From contig JBFXAN010000220.1 of assembly GCA_050184225.1 (NCBI GenBank), positions 1 through 9,532 on the forward strand: DNA of 9,532 nucleotides, written 5' to 3'. Position numbers and translations under genes: made by a program. The notes under the pieces were generated by a model that searched no databases, was not told where the DNA came from, and was given only the letters and a program-made list of their open reading frames with translations. How positions within the stretch are numbered: position 1 is the stretch's first letter; the number at the start of each line of letters is the position of its first letter. Positions 1 to 6,977 of the stretch are shown one piece after another. Source of the DNA: JBFXAN01 sp050184225 (GTDB taxonomy: Bacteria > Chloroflexota > Dehalococcoidia > CAUJGQ01).

Positions 1-731
1 CCCTGCTGGCCGGATTCTACGTGCCGATCTCGATGGGGATCACGATTGGATTCCACCGCTATCTCACGCATCGCGGCTTTCGGGCGAATCCAGTGATCAA
101 GGCGGCCTTGCTCATCCTCGGCTCGATGGCGGTGGAGGGTTCCGCTATTTCCTGGGCGGCGAACCATCGCAAGCACCATGCCCTCGCCGACCAGGAGGGC
201 GACCCCCATAGCCCGGCCGACGGCTTCTTCCACGCGCACGTCGGCTGGCTTTTCGAGGGAAGGGCGGCGGACCAGATGGTCTACGCGCGCGACCTGCGCG
301 AGGACCGGATGGTCATGCTGATCAGCCGGACGTTTCCGATCTGGGTGGCGCTCAGCCTGCTGATCCCGTTTGCGATCGGCGGCTGGACCGGCCTCCTCTG
401 GGGTGGGCTGGTGCGGATCTTCCTCACGCATCACGTCACTTGGAGTGTGAACTCGGTGTGTCATACCTTCGGCAACCGGCCGTTCCGCACGAAGGATCTG
501 AGCCGGAATCAGTGGGTCGTCGGGTTGCTCGCGTTGGGGGAGGGCTGGCACAACAACCACCATGCCTTCCCGCGCAGCGCGCTGCACGGCCTGCGTTGGT
601 GGCAGTTCGACCTTTCCGGACTGACCATTCGCCTCCTCGCACGACTCCGCTTGATCTGGAACGTGCAGCGCGTCACGCCGACCGACATCCGAACGCGGCG
701 GACGCGCAAACCCGCCGACATTGCCGCCTGA
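1..731 (+). CDS. Fatty acid (acyl-CoA type) desaturase, 5'-truncated by window edge
   Basis: Membrane di-iron desaturase that would introduce a cis double bond into a fatty acyl chain, probably delta-9. The frame is already open at base 3 (LLAGFY before the GTG at 21), so the true start lies outside the window and the GTG is internal. All three histidine boxes are visible (numbering from the GTG): HRYLTH at 12-17, HRKHH at 49-53 and HNNHH at 177-181 within GEGWHNNHHAFP. The extra conserved stretch with HHVTWSVNSVCH at 137-148 is also present. Hydrophobic segments at about 24-45 and 105-130 fit membrane hairpins. Box order and spacing match the Ole1/DesC-like acyl-CoA desaturase family rather than plant-type soluble desaturases. 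The gene ends at TGA 729-731 and converges on the FUSC gene 40 bp away. The tail is arginine-rich (TRRTRKPADIAA). Exact regiospecificity and acyl carrier cannot be read from the sequence. Confidence 0.93.
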   Translation, partial: LLAGFYVPISMGITIGFHRYLTHRGFRANPVIKAALLILGSMAVEGSAISWAANHRKHHALADQEGDPHSPADGFFHAHVGWLFEGRAADQMVYARDLREDRMVMLISRTFPIWVALSLLIPFAIGGWTGLLWGGLVRIFLTHHVTWSVNSVCHTFGNRPFRTKDLSRNQWVVGLLALGEGWHNNHHAFPRSALHGLRWWQFDLSGLTIRLLARLRLIWNVQRVTPTDIRTRRTRKPADIAA

Positions 732-770
732 CGGGAGCATGTCCCCGCCAAGGCGAGAACGCCAAGACCT

Positions 771-1961
771 CTAACTCTTGGTATCCGGGCGCTTGGTGGC
801 AGACGGGTCCGAGGTTCGGACTCGGCGCCACCAGCGATCGATGCGGCGTGGCAGCGACGCGGACCCAGCACCGGCGGCCGGTTGCACGGATTGGACGATC
901 TGGTCTGGGTGCTCGATGTGCTGAACGGCTCGGTCGATCTCACGGACGAGGTATTCGATCGCCATCATGAGCGAGTAGAGACGGAGCAGGTCTTCGCCCT
1001 GAGCCAGCGCGGTAACATTGGATGCGCTCAAGTTCGCTTGTGCATCGCGCATCGCGGCCGTCGCGGCATCGGCCGCTTCGATGGGGTGGCCGGCCGTGCC
1101 AGTCTCAATCGCGGACGCGACCAGCTCGCCAGCGGTGTCAAGGGTAGCGGCGATGCGGTTGAGCGATGGCGTCAGCGCGACGATCGCGTCGTGCGGAAGG
1201 GTGGAGCGGGCGAGGTCGTCGATCACGCCGGCGTGTTCGACAATCAGTTCGGCGTGGGGTAGGTACATGGGCAAGAGCGCGTGCGCCGCGGCGTGGAGCG
1301 GTTCCTGCCGGGCGGCGACCAAGAGGGCCTGCGCGGCTTCGAGATGCCCCTTCGCGCTGGCCTGTAGATCGGCGGCGACATGAGGCGTCGTACCGGTCAG
1401 GTTGCGGATCGCCGCGGTGGCGAGTGCGGTCGCATCGCGGACGGCGCCGGCCACCTCAGTGCGAAGCTCGGTGACGGCGCGCGACGGCCAGAGCAGCAGG
1501 CTGACGACGATCGCGGAGCCGAGGCCGATCGCGATGTCGATCAACCGATAGCCGCCGTAGCGCCACGCGCTGCCGGTGACGGCCAGCACCATGACCGGCA
1601 CGACACCGGCGGCGATCGAGGCGCCGGCCGGGGGCAGGCGCAGCGCGATCGTGAGCAGCACGATGAAGAAGATACCAGCGCCGGCGATCAGGATGTTGTC
1701 GCCGAAGACCGACACGATCGAGGCGCCGACCAGCACGCCGATCGCGCTGGCGATCAGATAGTTGCGCGACGCGGCGAGCGAGGCGCCGATCTGGGCCTGC
1801 AATACGGCGAGGGCGCTGAGCGGCGCCCAGAAGCCGCTGGGTAGCCCCAGCAGCTTGACGCAGGCCATCGCCATGGTCGCGGCGAGGGCAGCCTTGAGCG
1901 CGTGCCGGTACTTCAGGGTCATGGCGATACCAAAGTACCAGGACCCGACCGCTTTGAGCAT
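771..1961 (-). CDS. FUSC-family (aromatic acid exporter-like) inner membrane protein
   Basis: Predicted 396-residue protein. The N-terminal half has about six closely packed hydrophobic segments (roughly residues 22-38, 44-60, 66-86, 89-107, 112-130 and 139-158). The last reads YGGYRLIDIAIGLGSAIVV and runs into LLLWPSRA, a pattern typical of the fusaric acid resistance / aromatic acid exporter (FUSC, ArAE) group. The remaining about 235 residues are Ala-rich, helical and probably cytoplasmic. Family members are thought to export aromatic or other small organic acids; the substrate here is unknown. Length fits the half-size members, which have one membrane domain and would need to dimerise. 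The start is uncertain: ATG at 1961 has no clear Shine-Dalgarno, and the ATG at 1922 (MTLKYRHALKAALA) begins where family homology is expected, so it is an equally good choice. The gene follows the PIN gene on the same strand after 117 bp, and its base composition matches the host rather than the ATPase-PIN block, so it is probably a separate unit. Confidence 0.85.
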   Translation of the reverse strand: MLKAVGSWYFGIAMTLKYRHALKAALAATMAMACVKLLGLPSGFWAPLSALAVLQAQIGASLAASRNYLIASAIGVLVGASIVSVFGDNILIAGAGIFFIVLLTIALRLPPAGASIAAGVVPVMVLAVTGSAWRYGGYRLIDIAIGLGSAIVVSLLLWPSRAVTELRTEVAGAVRDATALATAAIRNLTGTTPHVAADLQASAKGHLEAAQALLVAARQEPLHAAAHALLPMYLPHAELIVEHAGVIDDLARSTLPHDAIVALTPSLNRIAATLDTAGELVASAIETGTAGHPIEAADAATAAMRDAQANLSASNVTALAQGEDLLRLYSLMMAIEYLVREIDRAVQHIEHPDQIVQSVQPAAGAGSASLPRRIDRWWRRVRTSDPSATKRPDTKS

Positions 1962-2078
1962 AGTGGTCCGTTGGTTTGCCGCTCATCCGAGACCAATGGA
2001 GATTACCGACGCACCTGATTGGGCCACAACATCGGTTGTTCAAGCCTCAATGTCAAAGCACAGGATAGCAAGCAGCGA

Positions 2079-2549
2079 TTATCGTCGCTTCTTCACAATC
2101 TTTGCCTTGCAGGAACTCGAATGCTTGAGGAGAGCAACGTGTGACGCATTTCGATAGATCTTTCCCCGCGGACTTTGAATCAGTCGCCTATCTTGGAAAT
2201 CCTCCATAAGTCTTATGTCTTCGGTGCAAAGTACGCGCGCACCAGACCGCCGAGCAAGAGCTATGACATGATGGTCATTCGAGCGGCAAATGTCAAGAGA
2301 CTTCACGATCCGTTCATCAGATTCGAGTTCGGATTCATCCACCTCGAAGACTCGACCTGCCCGCTTCCACTCGAGGAGCAACTTCCGCGCCTCACCGATT
2401 TGCTCTAATTCGTACGTGAGTCTTCCTCCATGAACGATCCTGCCGTCTCGATCATGGATCCAACGCACGACCGGCGCGTAATCGCCTGTGAAGGGATCAG
2501 TGAAGAACACACTTGCTCTATTCGCATCGACGATAACGCACATGGTCAC
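2079..2549 (-). CDS. PIN-domain putative ribonuclease, partner of the upstream ATPase
   Basis: Predicted 156-residue protein with a PIN-like nuclease fold. D8 lies in the first strand (VIVDAN), an acidic position is at E47 or E49 (LTYELEQI), D92 is in the motif SNDHHVIALA, and E110-D111 is in RVLCTEDIRLMEDF. The pattern 'nDhhviAlA..sGarvLcTeD..L..DF' is characteristic of PIN ribonucleases, including VapC-type toxins, which use three or four acidic residues to bind metal. All are present, so it is probably active. The C-terminus is basic (KAKIVKKRR). Translation can start at GTG 2549, which overlaps the ATPase stop as GTGA, or at ATG 2543, two bases after that stop. Either way it is translationally coupled to the ATPase. 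No VapB-like antitoxin gene is adjacent, so the ATPase may be the controlling partner. The RNA or DNA target is unknown. Family assignment is from motif reading only. Confidence 0.75.
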   Translation of the reverse strand: MTMCVIVDANRASVFFTDPFTGDYAPVVRWIHDRDGRIVHGGRLTYELEQIGEARKLLLEWKRAGRVFEVDESELESDERIVKSLDICRSNDHHVIALARRSGARVLCTEDIRLMEDFQDRRLIQSPRGKIYRNASHVALLKHSSSCKAKIVKKRR

Positions 2550-3865
2550 GCACCACCGAAGAATCGGCGCTCTTCCTCCAGGAAGAAGCGTCGATAGCTC
2601 GGTGGCGCATCCAAGATGTTCCCACGCCTGTCAATGCTGATCGGAGAGATTTCACTGCCCGTTTTCCCCAACTCGAAATAAATGAGAGTTACATCATCAG
2701 GGCGGATTGCTTTCCCATCTCGCACATCCATTCTCAACCTGTCGATGAAGTAGTCACTATGAGTCTCGATGATCAGCTGACAACGGCGTTCCTTGACGAG
2801 TCTGCCAAACAATGTAGCTAGTGCCGCCTGAGCACGTGGATGCAAATGCACTTCAGGCTGTTGAATCAGGAATATGCTGCCACGAGGGCGAGTAGCAACC
2901 TCCACGAGGATTGGAAGGATCTGACTGACACCATAACCTACATCTATAATGTTCCGACGCGGACCAGACGATTTGACGAAAATCTGGAACGGGTCGCTGC
3001 CCTTGCCGAGGTCGTGAACATAAATATCAGAAAACAGTCCGCTTTCCTTGCCAAATTCAGCGACGATTCTGCCAAGTCCATCAACTTTGCCCTTGCTGTC
3101 GGCGAGTAGCTGTCTTAGAACCATCGGGACATGCTGCCCTTCTGGATCTGGAGCGTCGGATATCGGATCATATGTTCGTTGGGGCCGAGAACGCACAGGG
3201 GCAAACGCATGAGGCCGCCCGTCATCCCGCTGTCTCACGGATGCCACGAGTTCGCGAAGAGTGTCGATAGCGGATTCAGGAACTTGGACTTGACCGTCCC
3301 CCAATGCTCCCCCTCGATGCAATTGCAGCTCGACCGTCAAAGCAAGCCACCTTAGTGACGGGGCAAATCCTGTACGACGTATCATGTCGTCTTTAGGCAG
3401 TTCGAAGCGTCCCTCTGGCGTAACGATTGTGGCGCCAATCGATTCATCTGGTGTCGAATCGATTGTGATCCCATAACCTCCCGAATCCAGTGAGAGTTGA
3501 CAGAGGAATGGTTGCGAGTTGTTGGAAACAAAGCATGCCTCGACTCGGATCCGCTCACCCGACGCCGCTCCACGTCGTTTACTTCTAATTTCTTGACCAA
3601 TTGAGAACGACTTTGCCCGCCCAATGGGTGCCCCTCGAGAAGTAGCAATCTGTTCGTAGGCTCCAAGGCGAAATGGATCCTCATTGAAGTTCACAGCTTG
3701 AGGCCCCGCACCAATGTCCCAAGCTATGCGCGTGGCAGCAAGGAATGTGGACTTGCCACTACTGTTCTCACCAACCAGAACAGTGAGCGGGGCGAGTTCA
3801 ACTTCGTGACGGCCGCCGAAGGACCGAAAGTTTTCGAGTATCAGTGAATCCACGTCCCACCTCAT
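2546..3865 (-). CDS. AAA/ABC-type ATPase (OLD/DUF3696-like), candidate defence ATPase
   Basis: Predicted 439-residue SMC/ABC-like ATPase. The N-terminus reads LILENFRSF, then Walker A GENSSGKST at 32-40. The signature-like DVGYGVSQ is at 308-315, the Walker B region IFLIQQPEVHLHP at 331-343 and the switch histidine ETHSD at 367-371. The C-terminal tail (IDRRGNILDAPPSYRRFF, about 411-428) resembles the C-terminus of DUF3696 ATPases. ATPases of this group are commonly paired with a nuclease in phage-defence systems (for example PtuA with PtuB in Septu); here the partner is the PIN protein. Walker B is odd: Q335-Q336 occupy positions that are usually acidic. The ATG at 3865 has no Shine-Dalgarno, whereas GTG at 3853 (residue 5) is preceded at 6 nt by GAGG, so the real start may be 3853. 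The gene lies 39 bp downstream of the response regulator on the same strand. Its GC is clearly lower than its neighbours, suggesting transfer. Confidence 0.85.
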   Translation of the reverse strand: MRWDVDSLILENFRSFGGRHEVELAPLTVLVGENSSGKSTFLAATRIAWDIGAGPQAVNFNEDPFRLGAYEQIATSRGAPIGRAKSFSIGQEIRSKRRGAASGERIRVEACFVSNNSQPFLCQLSLDSGGYGITIDSTPDESIGATIVTPEGRFELPKDDMIRRTGFAPSLRWLALTVELQLHRGGALGDGQVQVPESAIDTLRELVASVRQRDDGRPHAFAPVRSRPQRTYDPISDAPDPEGQHVPMVLRQLLADSKGKVDGLGRIVAEFGKESGLFSDIYVHDLGKGSDPFQIFVKSSGPRRNIIDVGYGVSQILPILVEVATRPRGSIFLIQQPEVHLHPRAQAALATLFGRLVKERRCQLIIETHSDYFIDRLRMDVRDGKAIRPDDVTLIYFELGKTGSEISPISIDRRGNILDAPPSYRRFFLEEERRFFGGA

Positions 3866-3904
3866 CGGGGCATGGGTGACCAGTCATCGTGAACTTACTC
3901 AAGT

Positions 3905-4599
<695 letters not shown>

Positions 4600-4603
<4 letters not shown>

Positions 4604-6678
4604 ACGGCAGGCTCCGGCGTCAGGTGTTCGGCGGCATCCGGCTCCTGCCGGTGGCCGGGTCGGGTGACACGGTCGGTGTTCGATGGCCGCGGCAGCGTGA
4701 AGGCGAAGGTGCTGCCCCGGCCGGGCGTGCTCTCGACCCAGATGCGGCCGCCGTGACCCTCGATCAGGCTCTTACAAATGTACAACCCCAGGCCAACCCC
4801 CTTGGTCGAGCGGGCGAGGCCGTTGTCGACGCGGAAGAATCGCTCGAAGAGCCGTTCGGCATCCTCGGGTGCGATGCCGACCCCCTGATCGCTGACGCGG
4901 ACCGTGATCGAATCGCCGCCGGTGATGCGCACGGTGACGGGTCCGCCGGCGGGGGAGTACTTGATCGCGTTGTCGACGAGATTGACGAGGATCTGCTCCA
5001 GGCGGACCGGGTCGGCCTCGGCGAGCGGAAGGTTGTCGTCAACTTCGAGGCGAAGCTCGTGCGACGGCACCAGCCGGCGGCGGTGTTCGAGCACTTGCTG
5101 GGCGATCCGCTCGACCCGGACCGGCTCCATCTCCATGCGGAGGACGCCGGCCTCGAGCTTGGCCGCGTCGAGCAGGTTATCGACCAGTACCGCCAACTTC
5201 TCAGCGGAGGCGGCGATGATATCGAGAAACTCGCGCTCGGTCGCTTCGTCCCAGGGGCCGCCGTCGAGCAGGCTGTCGACGTAGCCCTTGATCGCGGTCA
5301 GCGGCGAGCGCAGCTCGTGGGAGACGGTCGAGACGAGGGCGGTGCGCATCCGCTCGGCCTCACTCTCGCGGGTGACGTCGCGCAGCGTGAAGATGCGGCC
5401 GGGGCCGTTGGGTGTGCGCACCGGCGCGGAGTAGCAGCGGAAACGGACATACGGCTCGAATCGCTCGAAGTCGGCGCGGGCGACCCGCTCCGGCTCGGAC
5501 AGCCAGTCGCGCCAGGCATCGGCGAAGGAACCGCTGCCGCCGCCGCTCCGTGCCAGCGTGCGGGCGGCGTGGAGGCCGTCGCCGCCGGTCAGTTCCTGCC
5601 AGCGGGCGTTCATGATCCGGGTGGTGCCGTCGGCATCGGTGAGGAGGATGCCCTCGTCCGTCGCTTCGAGGACGGCGTTGAGCACATCCCGCTCGTCGCG
5701 GAGGGCAGCCGAGGCGGCGGCGACCTGCTCACGCATCGCGTCCAGCGCGCGGGCGAGCGTGCCGATCTCGTCGGAGCGGTTGATACCGACCGGCTGGTCG
5801 TACTCGGCGCGGCCGATGCGCTCGGCGGAGCGGGTGAGGCGGGCGAGCGGCGCGCTGAGGGAGCGGGCGAGCAACCACGCCGCCGCCGCACCGCCGACGA
5901 GCGCGACGCCGCCAACGATCCACAGCGCCCGCTGTGCGTCGTCCCGCGCCGCCTGGATCTCGGTGAGCGGCACGCTGAGCTGGACGGTTGCCGCCGGCTG
6001 ATCGGAGGGCGATAGCACCGTGAAGAAGCAGGCGGCGGGTCCCGCATCATTGGGTGCGTGACAGCCCTCGACGCGGACGTTGGCCGGTTCGACCGAGAGG
6101 GCGGTACCGGATGCCGCGTCGCCGGTGAGCCGCAGCGACAGACGCTCGTCCAGCGGATCGGCGATCATCACGGCGCCGACGACCTCGCCGTTGCGGATGA
6201 CGGGCGCGTAGCCGCGCAGGGCCAGGCCGAGCTCGTCGCCGTCCTCCGTGCCGCTGACGATGGCGCCGTCCAGAGCCATTTGCAGACCCTGGAGTTGGGG
6301 AAGGAGCAGGTCGCCGCGCCGATCCGGATCGTGGCCGCGGGCGACGACCCGCCCGTCGCGATCGATGACGGTGACGCCGGTGTGCTGGCGGGTGAAGACA
6401 GCGTTGGACCAGGCGAGCAGGGGCGTGGCATTGCCGTCGGCGATGGCGGCGATCACGGCCGGATAGAGGGAGACGGCCTCACCCTCAGCGGCGAGGGTGG
6501 CGGCGCGTTCGTCGTAGAGGGCGCGCACCTGCGCGGCCTGCGACTGCGCCTGACTTTCCGCCTCGCGACGGGCGCCGGTTTCGATGCGGTCGTTCACCGC
6601 CCAGGCGGCGAGCGCCACGGTGAGCAGCACCGCCGCCAGCAGCGCGGCCATGATCTTGGTCCGAAGCGATACCCGCAT
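4600..6678 (-). CDS. Membrane sensor histidine kinase: Cache-like sensor, HAMP, PAS, HisKA, HATPase
   Basis: Predicted 692-residue inner-membrane kinase when started at ATG 6678. That start has GAGGGG about 9 nt upstream and is followed at once by a first membrane helix (residues 9-28). A roughly 220-residue extracytoplasmic region follows; VTVIDRDGRVVARGHDPDRRGDLL and GYAPVIRNGEVVGAVMIADPLDE (about 102-178) have the look of a Cache-type ligand sensor. Later come TM2 (about 251-272), HAMP (269-322, PLARLTRSAERI), PAS (about 328-439, LEATDEGILLTDADG) and HisKA with H454 in SHELRSPL. The HATPase domain has N570 in NLVDNAIKYS, the G1 box DQGVG at 597-601 and the G2 box GVGLGL at 627-632. All catalytic motifs are intact. 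Two cysteines at 206 and 217 in the sensor could form a disulfide. It is cotranscribed with the regulator gene. TTGACG at 6738-6733 is a possible -35, but no clear -10 follows. The ligand is unknown. Confidence 0.93.
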
Positions 6679-6815
6679 CTCCCCCTGCCCCTCACGGCGA
6701 GTGACCCAATCCTCACGCCGCCCCAAGATGTCCGTCAAGCAGACAGAGCACGGCGCGATCGTCTGTTGAGTGTACGAAGCAACCATCGGAGAAGTGCTGA
6801 AGTTCGGGGGCTTTC

Positions 6816-6832
6816 CCTGAAGATTCGCTGAA
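6816..6832 (+). promoter_or_regulatory. Candidate response-regulator site, copy 1 (CTGAA direct repeat, 11-bp period)
   Basis: CCTGAAGATTCGCTGAA contains CTGAA at 6817-6821 and again at 6828-6832, exactly 11 bp apart. OmpR/PhoB-family regulators bind head-to-tail half-sites with this period. A near-identical copy lies on the other strand at 6870-6886 (14 of 17 bases match). A lone CTGAA is also present at 6797-6801. Binding by the regulator encoded at 3905-4603 is inference. Confidence 0.5.
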
Positions 6833-6842
6833 AAGACCTATG

Positions 6843-6871
6843 TTGGACTATCACATTGCAATTCGTAAATT
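6843..6871 (+). promoter_or_regulatory. Candidate promoter for the RTX-like gene
   Basis: TTGGAC (6843-6848) and TAAATT (6866-6871) are separated by 17 bases inside an AT-rich patch (about 6838-6885) that stands out in this GC-rich region. The elements match 3 of 6 and 4 of 6 bases of the sigma-70 consensus, so this is a weak call. The leader to the ATG at 6978 would be about 100 nt. The -10 overlaps copy 2 of the CTGAA site and copy 1 lies just upstream of the -35. Confidence 0.35.
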
Positions 6872-6886
6872 CAGTGTATTTTCAGG
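6870..6886 (-). promoter_or_regulatory. Candidate response-regulator site, copy 2 (inverted relative to copy 1)
   Basis: Read on the minus strand this is CCTGAAAATACACTGAA, again two CTGAA half-sites 11 bp apart. It matches copy 1 at 14 of 17 positions, and the whole 6-base left half CCTGAA and right half CTGAA are identical. The two copies face each other with centres 54 bp apart, about five helical turns. They sit between the divergent kinase and RTX genes. Protein binding is inferred, not shown. Confidence 0.5.
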
Positions 6887-6964
6887 TGCAGGCGGCGATC
6901 CTTCGGCGCATCGTCAACATGACCGGCTCATGCTAGGCGAGTCGTACGAAGGAATATCTACAGC

Positions 6965-6972
6965 GGGAGGAG
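6965..6972 (+). promoter_or_regulatory. Ribosome binding site fixing the RTX-like gene start
   Basis: GGGAGGAG, a near-perfect Shine-Dalgarno, lies 5 bases before the ATG at 6978. It decides that start over the in-frame upstream ATG at 6840, which would place extra charged sequence before the signal peptide. Confidence 0.85.
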
Positions 6973-6977
6973 TTGCA

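Larger units (their letters stand above)
2040..3900. other. Lower-GC block carrying the ATPase-PIN gene pair (probable acquired island)
   Basis: Hand counts of 60-base lines give 30/60 G+C at 2701-2760 and 33/60 at 3601-3660, against 48/60 at 5821-5880 in the neighbouring kinase gene. Codons such as ATA, TCA and CAA are used freely in this block but are scarce in the flanking genes. The block lies between the regulator stop at 3905 and the FUSC gene at 1961. I see no integrase, transposase, tRNA or flanking direct repeat, so the exact edges and mechanism of entry are unknown. The limits given are approximate. Confidence 0.6.
6679..6977. other. Divergent intergenic region between kinase and RTX-like gene
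   Basis: This 299-base stretch has no convincing gene. It holds the kinase ribosome binding site (GAGGGG on the minus strand at 6693-6688), two inverted 17-bp CTGAA sites (6816-6832 and 6870-6886), a weak plus-strand promoter (6843-6871) in an AT-rich patch, and the RTX ribosome binding site (6965-6972). Upstream in-frame extensions of both flanking genes enter the region but lack start-site support. Confidence 0.7.

Noticed and set aside
752..763. Hairpin GGCG-AGAA-CGCC between the convergent desaturase and FUSC genes as a terminator
   Set aside because: A 4-bp stem without a T-tract is expected by chance in this GC-rich DNA.
2026..2039. Small hairpin ACAAC-ATCG-GTTGT downstream of the PIN gene as a terminator
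   Set aside because: The stem is only 5 bp and no T-run follows on either strand.
4624..6015. A 463-codon open frame on the plus strand, antisense to the histidine kinase
   Set aside because: It mirrors the kinase gene in very GC-rich DNA, has no recognisable domain or membrane segment, and its composition (Gly, Ala, Asp, Arg) is that of a shadow frame.
6679..6786. N-terminal extension of the kinase to ATG 6786
   Set aside because: It adds 36 residues without membrane or domain character; ATG 6678 has a Shine-Dalgarno and leads straight into the first membrane helix.
6058..6831. A 257-codon plus-strand frame over the kinase N-terminus and intergenic region
   Set aside because: It is antisense to the well-supported sensor domain of the kinase and has no homologous features of its own.
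6840..6977. N-terminal extension of the RTX-like protein to ATG 6840
   Set aside because: It would bury the signal peptide and overlap the candidate regulatory sites; GGGAGGAG before ATG 6978 fixes the start.
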